Positions 18,208 through 27,581 of a stretch of DNA of 64,000 nucleotides are shown piece by piece. The translations under genes were made by a program, and so were the position numbers. Numbering within the stretch: the stretch's first letter is position 1; each line of letters opens with the position of its first letter. The notes under the pieces were generated by a model that did no database searches, was not told the origin of the DNA, and was given only the letters and a program-made list of their open reading frames with translations. Origin of the DNA: Natribacillus halophilus (GTDB lineage Bacteria > Bacillota > Bacilli > Bacillales > Marinococcaceae); assembly GCF_900100185.1 (NCBI RefSeq), contig NZ_FNEN01000003.1, positions 141,012 to 205,011 on the forward strand, given 5' to 3'.

Positions 18208-19710
18208 CTATCGCCCCCTTTTTGAGCCTGTGGCATAACTCATAATCTCGTCATCCGTCGCTTCTTCACCTGCAAATTGCGCCGTTACCTCCCCTTGGTA
18301 CATGACATGAATGGTATGACAAACTTTTCGGATTTCCGATGCTTCCGAAGATAAAATAATTACAGCTTTACCCTTGTCAGCCAAAGCAACAATATGTTGA
18401 TAAATTTCACGTCTAGCTCCGACATCGATGCCCTGCGTCGGGTTATCAAAGATAATAATATCCGCGTTCACTTCAAGCCATTTGGCGATAACCACCTTTT
18501 GTTGATTCCCACCGCTTAACTTGTCGATCGTCGTTTTCGGGTTGGGGACTTTTATATTTAACTTTTGTTCGTAAAAATTGAACTTTTCTCGTTCAGCCCT
18601 TCCTTTAATCAGTCCTGCTTTTTCAAAATGGGCCAATGATGACAGGCTCATATTTTGGATGACGTTAAGATCCTTAATGATCGCATTCTCTTTTCGATCT
18701 TTAGGAACAAGCCCCATCCCCGCTTTTAATGCTTGTTTCGGATGGTTGATATTGACATCCTGAGCAAATATTTTGATCTGTCCGTTATATTTTTTCCGAA
18801 AGCCGAACAAACTTTCAAAAAGCTCGGTTCGTCCATCACCGGCCAGCCCCGTAAACCCAACGATTTCTCCTTTGCGGACGGTAAAATTGATATCCTTAAA
18901 AAAACCTTCACTCGTTAAGTGTTTCACTTCCAATGCCACCGGTCCGAATGAATGCGATTCTGTTAAACGGTCTTCAGAAACTGATTTGCCCACCATCAGC
19001 TTTGTGATTTCGTCCAGGTTCTCATCTTTCATACGGTTGCTGCCTACGACATGGCCATCGCGCAAGACGGTATAGGTGTCACACACTTCCTGGATCTCTT
19101 TTAATTTGTGAGAGATATAAATGATGGACACGCCTGTCTGTTTAAGATTTTTCATGAGTGCAAACAGGCGATGAACTTCGTGTTCTGCTAAAGCAGTCGT
19201 CGGTTCGTCCATAATAATCAGCCTGGAGTTATGTAGGAGCGCCTTTGCAATTTCAAGCATCTGTTTGTAGGACGTATCCAAATGACGGACGTACGTCTTC
19301 GGATGAATATCAACGCCTAACTCAGCCAAAATATCGCTCGTTTTGTCACACATCTCTTCTACCTTTACAAAACCAAACCGATTCTTAAGTTCATTGCCTA
19401 AAAACAGATTTTCATATACGCGCAGGTCGGAGATGACATTGAGTTCCTGATGGATAAAGCTGATCCCGTAAGATTGAGAGGTTCTGGGCGTGGTCATTTC
19501 TACCGTCTGCCCGTTTAAAACGATGGCGCCTTCATCGGGTTGATGAACACCGCCCAATATGTTCATTAACGTAGATTTACCGGCCCCATTCTCCCCCAGC
19601 AAGGCATGAATTTCCCCGTGTTCCACGTTGATAGAGACGTTTTTCAGCACCGGCACATGATTGAATGATTTACTGATATTTTTCATGGACAAAAAGGACG
19701 ACATCGTCAT
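18208..19710 (-). CDS. Rbs-type sugar ABC transporter ATP-binding protein
   Basis: A 500-residue double-domain ATPase of the RbsA/MglA family. The first domain has Walker A GENGAGKST and Walker B LIIMDEPTTAL; the second has the degenerate P-loop usual for the family (GLAGDGRTE) and signature LSGGNQQKV. It powers import of a monosaccharide. A second ATG at 19704 is also well placed behind AAAGGGTGG, so the start is uncertain by two codons. It follows the binding-protein gene, from which a strong hairpin separates it. Confidence 0.88.
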   Translation of the reverse strand: MTMSSFLSMKNISKSFNHVPVLKNVSINVEHGEIHALLGENGAGKSTLMNILGGVHQPDEGAIVLNGQTVEMTTPRTSQSYGISFIHQELNVISDLRVYENLFLGNELKNRFGFVKVEEMCDKTSDILAELGVDIHPKTYVRHLDTSYKQMLEIAKALLHNSRLIIMDEPTTALAEHEVHRLFALMKNLKQTGVSIIYISHKLKEIQEVCDTYTVLRDGHVVGSNRMKDENLDEITKLMVGKSVSEDRLTESHSFGPVALEVKHLTSEGFFKDINFTVRKGEIVGFTGLAGDGRTELFESLFGFRKKYNGQIKIFAQDVNINHPKQALKAGMGLVPKDRKENAIIKDLNVIQNMSLSSLAHFEKAGLIKGRAEREKFNFYEQKLNIKVPNPKTTIDKLSGGNQQKVVIAKWLEVNADIIIFDNPTQGIDVGARREIYQHIVALADKGKAVIILSSEASEIRKVCHTIHVMYQGEVTAQFAGEEATDDEIMSYATGSKRGR

Positions 19711-19733
19711 CCACCCTTTCCATCTTAATCAAA

Positions 19734-19773
19734 AAGGGAATACAACATCTATTTTCTTCTATTGTATTCCCTT
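19734..19773 (-). terminator. Attenuating hairpin after the binding-protein gene
   Basis: A perfect 12-bp stem AAGGGAATACAA/TTGTATTCCCTT followed on the minus strand by TTTTTGAT. It lies between the binding-protein stop and the ATPase start. Such hairpins commonly let a binding protein be made in excess of its transporter. Confidence 0.75.
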
Positions 19774-19784
19774 GAATTAATTCT

Positions 19785-20765
19785 CTAGAATGGCGCATCC
19801 TCGTAATGTTCATCCACGTTTTCATCTGTTACTTCGGTTGCTTCCATCACCACTTCTTCTTCCTCAGGCTCTTCCCCTTGAGCTAGATCTGCACCTAATC
19901 GAACACCTTCGACACTCATGGAAGGCGAATACAGGAAAGTGGCTGTAATCAAGCTATCTTCGTCCTGAATATGGTCATACATCTCTTCTTCTCCACCTGC
20001 ACCCGTAATGTATTGAATATCCTCTCGGTCCGCCTCTTCAATCGCTTGCAATACACCAAAAGCCATGCCGTCATCCTGGGTATAGACAGCATCGATGTTA
20101 TCTTGAGCCTGTAAAACGTTTTGCATGACATCTAGCGAGGTCTCCGTTGAGAAATCCCCGTCCTGGGAAGCGACGACTTCAATGCCGTCTTCGCCTTCAA
20201 TCGCTTCTTCAAAACCGGCGCCACGTTGTTCCGTCACCGAGTTGGGCGGCCCGGTAATTTCTACGATATCCCCTTCCCCATCCAATTCGTCAATGAGATA
20301 TTGACCGGCATTATAACCGATGCCTTCATTATCCCCGGTAACAACCACTTCGGCAGCATCATTTTCCAACTCCCGGTCTACGATAACCAGGGGAATATCC
20401 GCGTCAGCCACATTCTGTCCGGCCGGCGTCAACGCAGCTGATTCGATAGGAAGGAGGACCAGGGCATCTACATCCTGGGAAATTAAATCATCGACGTCGT
20501 TCGCTTGCTCGTTGGGATCCTCGGCATTAGTCATCACATAATCGATACCTTCATTTTCTGAAATGTCATTTGCTTCTGTTTCGGCCTGATCAATTAATGC
20601 GCCCATCCACCCGTGCGTGGCAGATGGTAAAGAGATTCCGATCGTCAGATCAGTATCTTCATCATCACCATTTTCACTGTCACCGGTGGCTTCACCGTCT
20701 CCACATGCAGACAAACTTATGGCTGTTCCCAGGGCCAAGCCGAAAAACCATACTCTCTTCATCAC
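19785..20765 (-). CDS. Sugar ABC transporter substrate-binding lipoprotein
   Basis: A 326-residue RbsB-type periplasmic-binding-protein-1 family lipoprotein. The signal peptide ends in LSACG with lipidated Cys21. A very acidic linker follows, then the two-lobed fold with GISLPSATHGWMG and LVIVDREL, typical of sugar receptors of this family. It is the first gene of the transporter operon, and its promoter contains a LacI-type operator (20801-20814), so expression is likely induced by the sugar. Confidence 0.9.
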   Translation of the reverse strand: MMKRVWFFGLALGTAISLSACGDGEATGDSENGDDEDTDLTIGISLPSATHGWMGALIDQAETEANDISENEGIDYVMTNAEDPNEQANDVDDLISQDVDALVLLPIESAALTPAGQNVADADIPLVIVDRELENDAAEVVVTGDNEGIGYNAGQYLIDELDGEGDIVEITGPPNSVTEQRGAGFEEAIEGEDGIEVVASQDGDFSTETSLDVMQNVLQAQDNIDAVYTQDDGMAFGVLQAIEEADREDIQYITGAGGEEEMYDHIQDEDSLITATFLYSPSMSVEGVRLGADLAQGEEPEEEEVVMEATEVTDENVDEHYEDAPF

Positions 20766-20800
20766 CGTTCTCCCCCTTTGTTTTGTGGATACGCTCTCCC

Positions 20801-20814
20801 TGTAAACGATTACA
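20801..20814. promoter_or_regulatory. LacI-type operator upstream of the sugar transporter
   Basis: TGTAAACGATTACA differs at one base from the perfect palindrome TGTAATCGATTACA found before the lacI-family gene. It lies 36 nt upstream of the binding-protein start. Confidence 0.75.
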
Positions 20815-20830
20815 ATTACAGCTAAGGACA

Positions 20831-20871
20831 GCGCTCTACTATTAATCCTTTTATATTTAATAGCAGAGCGC
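20831..20871 (-). repeat. Inverted repeat after the LacI-family gene
   Basis: Two stacked perfect stems, GCGCTCT/AGAGCGC and CTATTAA/TTAATAG, separated by one A-C mismatch, enclose an 11-nt loop. It lies 17 nt downstream of the regulator stop. There is no clear T-run on the minus strand, so termination here is only probable. Confidence 0.55.
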
Positions 20872-20887
20872 CAGCCTTAATTGCTTG

Positions 20888-21880
20888 TTATCCTGATGTC
20901 GACTCGCGCATGATTAATTCATGGTCCAAAATAATGCTTTCAACGTCATTTCCCTGAATCTTTTTAATCAGCATGTCAACGGCAAGCGTTCCCATTTTAT
21001 ACATGGGCTGGGCGATGGTTGTAAGAGCGGGGTTCGTCATATTGGAAAAATCGATATTGTCAAAGCCCACCACAGCGATATCATCCGGCACATGAAAGCC
21101 GCAGGCATGTATTTCTTTTAACGCACCAATAGCCAACAAATCAGACACGGCAAATACTGCCGTGGGGCGGTCCTCCAAGTTCAAAATACTTTTCACCGCT
21201 TGCTGCCCATACTCAAACCCCAGGTGCTCGGTGTGGTATATATATTCTTCTTTAACGGCCAGGCCATGCTCCTTTAACGCTCTTTGATACCCTTCATTCC
21301 GTTGTCTCGCATAAAGATATCTTTTATCCGAATTGATAAATGCAATGTTTTCATTCCCGATCTTGATTAAATGCTTAACGGCCCGATAAGCGGCTTCTTC
21401 GCTGTCAATCGTCACATAAGGAATGTCACTCTCCACCGCGTATTCACTGCATTGAACGATAGGATGGTTCTCAGCCAATTCCATTAGGGCTTCCATGTTC
21501 ACAGCCGGGTCCATGGAAATGATGCCATCAGCCATTTTAGTCCTGACTAAATCGAAATATATGTTTTCCCTTTCCGGGCTGGAGTCTGTTTCACATAATA
21601 AAATATTATAACCTTGGCTGATCGCGATGTTTTCAATGCCTTTAATGATATCAAAATAAAACGGATTGGAAATTTTGGGGATAAGTATTAAAAGCAACCG
21701 GCTTTCAGAGTTTCTTAGGTTTCTACCGAGCATACTCGGTTGGTAATTCAATTTTTTAATGGTATCTTCAACTTTAATTCTTGTTTTTGTCGCCACTGAC
21801 CCCTGGCCGTGCAAAACGCGGGAAACAGTCGCTACAGATACCCCTGCTTCTTGTGCCACCTGCTGAATGTTTGCCATCAT
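20888..21880 (-). CDS. LacI-family transcriptional regulator
   Basis: A 330-residue LacI/GalR repressor. The N-terminal helix-turn-helix reads NIQQVAQEAGVSVATVSRVLHG; the rest is a periplasmic-binding-like sensor domain. Upstream in-frame codons exist back to 21946, but the conserved start is at the double Met (21880/21877). Matching operators lie in front of this gene, the transporter and the isomerase, so it probably represses all three and itself. The inducer is likely the transported sugar or its phosphate. Confidence 0.88.
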   Translation of the reverse strand: MMANIQQVAQEAGVSVATVSRVLHGQGSVATKTRIKVEDTIKKLNYQPSMLGRNLRNSESRLLLILIPKISNPFYFDIIKGIENIAISQGYNILLCETDSSPERENIYFDLVRTKMADGIISMDPAVNMEALMELAENHPIVQCSEYAVESDIPYVTIDSEEAAYRAVKHLIKIGNENIAFINSDKRYLYARQRNEGYQRALKEHGLAVKEEYIYHTEHLGFEYGQQAVKSILNLEDRPTAVFAVSDLLAIGALKEIHACGFHVPDDIAVVGFDNIDFSNMTNPALTTIAQPMYKMGTLAVDMLIKKIQGNDVESIILDHELIMRESTSG

Positions 21881-21897
21881 TATTCGTCCCAACTGTT

Positions 21898-21911
21898 TGT
21901 AATCGATTACA
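21898..21911. promoter_or_regulatory. LacI-type operator, perfect palindrome
   Basis: TGTAATCGATTACA is a perfect 14-nt palindrome 17 nt upstream of the chosen regulator start, consistent with autoregulation. Confidence 0.75.
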
Positions 21912-21995
21912 TTAATTATTGTAATGCCCTCATAATTATCTGTCAACTAAAAATTTTTTACTTGATAAACGCACATATTTTGTATATGGTAATAG

Positions 21996-22009
21996 TGTAA
22001 AGGATTACA
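21996..22009. promoter_or_regulatory. LacI-type operator upstream of the sugar isomerase
   Basis: TGTAAAGGATTACA shares both TGTAA and ATTACA half-sites with the other two operators. It lies 37 nt upstream of the isomerase ATG. Confidence 0.7.
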
Positions 22010-22046
22010 TTGCTGTCTATTCAGAATAATTGAAAGGGAGGCTATC

Positions 22047-23015
22047 ATGAAATTAGGTGTTTTTACCGTATTATTTTCCGATCAACCATTTGCCGACATG
22101 CTGGACTATGTTTCTTCGAAAGGGATTGAAGCCGTTGAATTGGGTACCGGCGGCTACCCCGGTGACGCACACTGTAACGTTGATGAACTATTGAACAATG
22201 ACCGGGCTCTCCAAACGTTTCAACGACAAATATCCGAACATAATCTTACGATCAGTGCTCTCAGCTGTCATGCCAATGCGCTTCATCCCCGCAAAGAGAT
22301 TGCTGAACCAGCCATTGATTTATTGGATAAAACGATACGTCTTGCTTCCAAATTAGGGGTATCAGTCGTCAATACATTCTCCGGTTGTCCCGGCGATCAT
22401 GAACATGCCCTATACCCTAATTGGCCGGTGACCCCGTGGCCCCATGATTTTCAGGACATTCTAAAGTGGCAATGGGAGGAAAAACTCATTCCGTTTTGGA
22501 AAGAAAAAAATAACTTCGCCGAGGAACACAATGTAAAAATCGGTTTGGAACTTCACGGCGGCTTCTCCGTCCATACGCCCGCGAATATGCTTCGTTTGCG
22601 GGATGCTTGCGGCGATGCGATTGGCGCTAACCTTGACCCGAGCCACATGTGGTGGCAAGGCATCGATCCGATCGAGGCCATCAAAATTCTCGGGCGCGAA
22701 CAAGCGATTCATCATTTCCATGCTAAAGATGCGATTATCGATCAACCGAACATGAATCGCAACGGGGTCACCGATATGACCGATTACGCCGACATGAAGA
22801 GCCGCGCCTGGTATTTTCGCACCGTAGGGTTTGGACACGACACGAAAACGTGGGCCGACATCGTCAGCACCCTGCGATTAATGGGGTATGATGATGTTGT
22901 AAGCATTGAACATGAAGATGGATTAATGTCTATTGATGAAGGATTTACGAAGGCCGTTGAAAACCTGAAACCTGTGATGGTTAAAGAATCGGTTCAAGAG
23001 ATGTGGTGGGCATAA
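22047..23015 (+). CDS. Sugar phosphate isomerase/epimerase (xylose isomerase-like TIM barrel)
   Basis: A 322-residue AP-endonuclease-2/IolE-like TIM-barrel protein. Likely metal-binding residues can be seen at the barrel strands: a Glu in GLELHGG, Asp and His in LDPSHMWW, His in HFHAKDA and a late Glu in SIEHED. These enzymes isomerise or epimerise sugars or inositol derivatives. It has a strong GGGAGG ribosome-binding site and its own LacI-type operator, is divergent from the regulator, and ends at a perfect terminator. Confidence 0.87.
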   Translation: MKLGVFTVLFSDQPFADMLDYVSSKGIEAVELGTGGYPGDAHCNVDELLNNDRALQTFQRQISEHNLTISALSCHANALHPRKEIAEPAIDLLDKTIRLASKLGVSVVNTFSGCPGDHEHALYPNWPVTPWPHDFQDILKWQWEEKLIPFWKEKNNFAEEHNVKIGLELHGGFSVHTPANMLRLRDACGDAIGANLDPSHMWWQGIDPIEAIKILGREQAIHHFHAKDAIIDQPNMNRNGVTDMTDYADMKSRAWYFRTVGFGHDTKTWADIVSTLRLMGYDDVVSIEHEDGLMSIDEGFTKAVENLKPVMVKESVQEMWWA

Positions 23016-23027
23016 CTTTCAGTGGCG

Positions 23028-23052
23028 AGCGCGCAATACTGCGCGCTTTTTT
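23028..23052 (+). terminator. Terminator of the sugar isomerase gene
   Basis: AGCGCGCA and TGCGCGCT form a perfect 8-bp stem with an ATAC loop, followed by TTTTT. Confidence 0.88.
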
Positions 23053-23131
23053 GGGACGTTTTATATATTTACCCGTAGCAACCGTAGGCCTCCACCACAT
23101 GAATCCTCGGTATTTCAATGCCGAGAGGATC

Positions 23132-23416
23132 TCACATTAATCGCTTCATAACATCCATCATTTCATTGATCATTTCTTCCTTATTCCCTTCTTGGATGGC
23201 ATTGGCGACACAGTGGTTTGTATGGTCTTCCATTAAAGCAACATGCACCTGCTTCATGGCTGATTGAATCGCCGAGATTTGATGAAGGATATCGACACAA
23301 TATTTATCCTCATCTACCATCTTCTGTACCCCGCGGACTTGGCCTTCAATTCGTTTCAGCCGGTTGAGTAATGCTTGCTTGTTTGGTTGGACGGTTTCCT
23401 TTTCTTGTGTTGGCAT
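23132..23416 (-). CDS. csoR: CsoR copper-sensing repressor
   Basis: A 94-residue all-helical repressor. The Cu(I) ligands of CsoR are present: Cys40 (KYCVDIL), His65 and Cys69 (EDHTNHC), which separates it from persulfide-sensing CstR proteins lacking the His. The RLKRIEGQVRG region is conserved. Copper binding releases DNA. No box lies directly upstream, but a CsoR-like box precedes trxB, which is upstream on the same strand, so trxB, the copZ remnant and csoR may form one unit. Seven CsoR-type boxes lie within the next 7 kb. Confidence 0.92.
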   Translation of the reverse strand: MPTQEKETVQPNKQALLNRLKRIEGQVRGVQKMVDEDKYCVDILHQISAIQSAMKQVHVALMEDHTNHCVANAIQEGNKEEMINEMMDVMKRLM

Positions 23417-23440
23417 ATATATTCCCTCCTTTGTTGAGAA

Positions 23441-23476
23441 GGGATCGTGCTGATGAGAACACGATCCCTCTTTTTT
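23441..23476. terminator. Hairpin between copZ remnant and csoR
   Basis: GGGATCGTG pairs with CACGATCCC (9 bp, 10-nt loop), followed on the plus strand by TCTTTTTT. It resembles the hairpin after intact copZ (25497-25519), suggesting both descend from one copZ-plus-hairpin segment. Confidence 0.6.
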
Positions 23477-23535
23477 AAGCTACATTATACCCTTGTTCTT
23501 CAATGGCTTCCGTAATTCCTTGAGATCTATTTTCG
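23475..23535 (-). pseudogene. Remnant of a second copZ (C-terminal tail)
   Basis: Read on the minus strand, the last codons before TAA at 23477-23475 encode ITEAIEEQGYNVA, matching the end of intact CopZ (ITEVIEEQGYDVA). The frame is closed by a stop about 20 codons upstream and the CxxC half is missing. It is a decayed duplicate between trxB and csoR. Confidence 0.75.
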
Positions 23536-23565
23536 ATTATATTTCACCATACACGGGTAAGGTAT

Positions 23566-24683
<1,118 letters not shown>

Positions 24684-24727
24684 TATTTCGTTTAAAAAAC
24701 CCAGGTATATAATGATGATGACTTTGG

Positions 24728-25405
24728 TTATTCTTTTACTTCTATAATAAATGGATAGGCGTTAACGTCATCGCCAAACTTAAATTCGGCCCAGATTTTG
24801 TACATGCCAGGCTTAGAGAAATGCGCATTAAACGTTGTTGTGTTATCTGTTTCTGGATGGACATGAATGTAGTGTTCAACATCCTCATCAACAATCACAA
24901 CATGACCCAAGGCGCCTAGATACGGATCCGGTTTTTCGCCATGCGTATCAAAGACTAAAGGAACGTCTTCCCCAACCGTAGCATCCACCGCATTTAACGT
25001 GACGGTCTTCCCATTACGCTCTTTCGTCCAATGATCTTTTCCGTCAAGGTTTGCTTTAGCTTTACTTGTTTCGTCGGTGCCCACTTGTAAAGTATTGGGC
25101 ATAATTTGGTATGTCTTATTTTCCGGTGCAATATCAACGAATGCTTGATAAGTGCCGTCACTTAACGCTTGATTGACCGAATAATATCCCGGTTGCTCCT
25201 TCTCCGGATGTAAATGATAGTACGCCTCTAAATCATTGGAAACCATGATAAAATGCATCTTTTTATCATGTTGGATAGCTAATTCAGGCGGGCTCCCAGT
25301 ATCATCTTCCAATTCAATAAAAACTTTCCCATCATTATATGTCACATTAGTTTTAACCTGTGATTCGACATTATGGTCATGATGATGGTGTTTGCTATGA
25401 TCCAT
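24728..25405 (-). CDS. His-rich protein with two YtkA-like repeats
   Basis: A 225-residue protein with no signal peptide. It begins with a His cluster (residues 3-11) and then has two similar domains of about 90 residues. Each has the pattern H(F/V)-x2-V-x2-D-x-E-x-Y-x-H-x-H-P-E: YYHLHPE with His64 and His66, and YIHVHPE with His181 and His183. Each ends in a GxYxxxxxF strand. The fold is probably immunoglobulin/cupredoxin-like, as in YtkA/FixH-type domains. A CsoR box upstream and the paired His motifs suggest copper binding; this is inference. Function is unknown. Confidence 0.7.
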   Translation of the reverse strand: MDHSKHHHHDHNVESQVKTNVTYNDGKVFIELEDDTGSPPELAIQHDKKMHFIMVSNDLEAYYHLHPEKEQPGYYSVNQALSDGTYQAFVDIAPENKTYQIMPNTLQVGTDETSKAKANLDGKDHWTKERNGKTVTLNAVDATVGEDVPLVFDTHGEKPDPYLGALGHVVIVDEDVEHYIHVHPETDNTTTFNAHFSKPGMYKIWAEFKFGDDVNAYPFIIEVKE

Positions 25406-25462
25406 TGTTTATTCTGCCTCCTTTTGAACGTCTGAAGTTTCGTTGGCTATGGCTTCACCTCA

Positions 25463-25477
25463 TACCTTATAGGGGTA
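25463..25477. promoter_or_regulatory. CsoR box upstream of the His-rich gene
   Basis: TACCTTATAGGGGTA matches the TACC-N7-GGTA form of CsoR operators and lies 58 nt upstream of the start codon. Confidence 0.7.
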
Positions 25478-25487
25478 TATATTTTTG

Positions 25488-25519
25488 TTAAAAGGAGATC
25501 GTGCTGCATAAGCACGATC
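25488..25519 (-). terminator. Terminator of copZ
   Basis: A perfect 9-bp stem (GATCGTGCT/AGCACGATC) with a GCATA loop follows the copZ stop; on the minus strand it is trailed by TCCTTTTAAC. Confidence 0.65.
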
Positions 25520-25526
25520 CGCCTTC

Positions 25527-25733
25527 CTAGGCAACATCGTATCCTTGTTCTTCAATGACCTCTGTAATATTTTTTAACTCCACTTTATCCGGATCAAAGG
25601 TGACGTCGACTTTTCCACCTTCCAAATTGACCTTTACTGTTTCAACCCCGTACAGTTCTCCCACATTTCCTTCTATAGAGCTCACGCAATGTCCGCAAGA
25701 CATTCCTTGTACGTTAAGTGTTTTATTTGTCAT
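25527..25733 (-). CDS. copZ: Copper chaperone CopZ
   Basis: A 68-residue HMA-domain chaperone. The Cu(I) site GMSCGHC (Cys13, Cys16) is at the N-terminus, and the length and YGV and DKVEL features match CopZ. It carries Cu(I) in the cytosol to a copper ATPase and to CsoR. Unusually, no CopA-type copper ATPase lies beside it; the nearest P-type ATPase (41494) has zinc/cadmium features. A CsoR box lies 38 nt upstream. Confidence 0.93.
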   Translation of the reverse strand: MTNKTLNVQGMSCGHCVSSIEGNVGELYGVETVKVNLEGGKVDVTFDPDKVELKNITEVIEEQGYDVA

Positions 25734-25770
25734 TTAAATGACCTCCCTCATTTTTAATTCTTTTCCAGTT

Positions 25771-25785
25771 TACCCCGGATAGGTA
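25771..25785. promoter_or_regulatory. CsoR box in the copZ promoter
   Basis: TACCCCGGATAGGTA. On the minus strand it lies just after TTCACA (-35-like), in the spacer, before a TAAACT -10-like element, a position where a repressor would block RNA polymerase. Confidence 0.75.
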
Positions 25786-25815
25786 TTGTGAAGTGAAAAT
25801 TTCCGTTCCACGCTC

Positions 25816-26400
25816 TTATTCAATATTTGATAGTTCATCTTCTGTGACCCATTTATGATTTTCCACTTCTTCGCCACCGGTCGTCGGTGTGTAATCAATC
25901 ATATAGACGGTTGTTTCTTCAGCTTCATCAATCTCAGCCGTGGCTCCTTCCATCCCGTCCATATGATCAGCATCTAATGTGACTTCTGTTCCCGGTTCAA
26001 GTGTTTCCTCCCCGACGTCTTCGATTTCTTCATGAACCACCCATTCATGATTTTCTACTCTTTCTCCGCCATTGGTTGGGGTATAAGAAACAATGTAGGC
26101 AGTCGTATTATAAGCTCCAACGATGGTAGCTTCGGCACCTTCCATTTCTTCCATATGGCCGCCCTCCACCGTTGCTTGGCTTCCCTCTTCAAAAGATGGA
26201 TTCTCTTCTTCCTCTAAATCATCCGGAACCTCACCGGAGCTGGAATGATCCATGTCTTCGTGCATGTCTTCGTCCATACTGTTATCCTCGCCGGAATCCA
26301 TATCTTGATCTGGCATTGAATCTTCCTCGCCAGTGCCACATGCAGCTAATGCAAATGCTGTTACCAGGGAAACGGACCCTATCATGATTTTTTTCTTCAC
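25816..26400 (-). CDS. ydhK: YdhK-like lipoprotein (two DUF1541 repeats)
   Basis: A 194-residue lipoprotein starting at GTG 26400, behind AAAGGACG; the signal peptide ends in ALAACG. A highly acidic, Met- and His-containing linker follows, then two DUF1541 repeats, each with HMxxMEGA, a YTPTxGGExVENHxWV core and an acidic end. The HM/EM/DHM motifs could bind copper. YdhK-type proteins often accompany copper genes, but their function is not established. A CsoR box sits in the promoter, 56 nt upstream. Confidence 0.85.
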   Translation of the reverse strand: MKKKIMIGSVSLVTAFALAACGTGEEDSMPDQDMDSGEDNSMDEDMHEDMDHSSSGEVPDDLEEEENPSFEEGSQATVEGGHMEEMEGAEATIVGAYNTTAYIVSYTPTNGGERVENHEWVVHEEIEDVGEETLEPGTEVTLDADHMDGMEGATAEIDEAEETTVYMIDYTPTTGGEEVENHKWVTEDELSNIE

Positions 26401-26455
26401 TTTAATACGTCCTTTCAAAATGGCATCCTTATTTTAATTCTTTTTTAATTTACCA

Positions 26456-26470
26456 TACCCTGGATACGTA
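26456..26470. promoter_or_regulatory. CsoR box in the ydhK promoter
   Basis: TACCCTGGATACGTA. On the minus strand it starts two bases after a TTGACA -35 (26477-26472), again inside the promoter spacer. Confidence 0.72.
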
Positions 26471-26527
26471 TTGTCAAGTTAGCGCAGATTATCTTAATCG
26501 AAAACCACTTTCTGCCCTAAACAATGT

Positions 26528-27474
26528 TTATTGTATTGTAATTCCGTTTGGATTTTCGCCAACATTTACAGTTGTAATCACTTCACTTTTTTCTATATCA
26601 ATAACACTCACGGTATTGTCATACATATTGGTTACATATACGAACTTGTTATCTTTGCTTGTAACAATGCCGTGAGCACCATTACCCACTTCGATGGTTG
26701 CAACAACCTCTTTTGTTTCTAAATCGACTTTCGTAACACTGTTTGACGGATTTTCGGAAGTCCCTTGATTTGCAACCCAAGCATATTTATCGTCAGATTG
26801 AATATAAACTTGGACAGGACCTTTACCAACTTTAACCTTCTCGACTTTTTCAGAAACAACGTCCACAATAGCTAGGGAATTTTCACTATTTAATGTCGCA
26901 ACAAGTGTTTCTCCATCTTTGGTGATTCCTGTTGTAACCGGAACATTTCCCGACTATAATTTTCTTCGTTTCTTTCATTTGCCCTAAATCAATGACGCTA
27001 ACAGTATTTTCATTCATATTTGCGATATAAGCGAACTTACTGTCTGCTGAAATTCTTAAACCGTGCGGACCATTACCTGTTGAAATAGTATGAACCACTT
27101 CATAGGTTTTCATATCAATAACAGGCACATTATTATTTCCGGTATTTGTCACAAGAGCATATTGATTGTTTTCTGTAAATACAATGTGAGCAGGATGTGC
27201 TCCACTATCTACTTCTTTGATTAGTTCGTTTGTTTTGGCATCATAAAAGAGCTGCCTTCTCATTTTTTGCATCGTGTCCATCATGGGCTTCATGTCCTCC
27301 ATGTCCTCCTGAAGGAACAATCGTAATACCCATCATTTTATTATCAGGCGACATTTGTACGTTATGCACTGTACCATTGATTTTTATTGAGTCGAAAACT
27401 TTATTTGTTGAAACATCAATTTTTGAAATACCACCTTCATTTGCCGTGAAATAAAAAAGTGTGTTATTTGTCAT
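26528..27474 (-). pseudogene. YVTN-type beta-propeller protein, twice frameshifted
   Basis: Three consecutive frames together encode one propeller protein of about 315 residues with YVTN repeats (YVTNMYDNTVSVID, YIANMNENTVSVID, LVTNTGNNNVPVID). The first break is near 27248, where a TTTT run would need one more T; the second is near 26952, where an AAA run would need one less A. The first segment includes a His-rich loop (GGHGGHEAHDGHD). It starts at 27474 and its promoter has a CsoR box. Intact, it would be a metal- or redox-associated propeller. Both breaks are in homopolymers, so errors in the sequence are a serious alternative. Confidence 0.82.
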
Positions 27475-27515
27475 TTTAATGACCTCCTAATTTTTGATTC
27501 CTTTTTTATTTACAT

Positions 27516-27530
27516 TACCCCTGTTAGGTA
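27516..27530. promoter_or_regulatory. CsoR box in the beta-propeller promoter
   Basis: TACCCCTGTTAGGTA, 41 nt upstream of the gene. The flank (TTTTTGATTC, a T-run, then TTTAC) is shared with the copZ and ydhK promoters. Confidence 0.72.
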
Positions 27531-27581
27531 TTTTACGGTAAAAATTTATATTTTATTTCATGACCTTCTTGTATGAATTTT

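Noticed and set aside
23132-23416. CstR (persulfide sensor) instead of CsoR
   Set aside because: The third copper ligand, His65, is present with both Cys, as in CsoR.
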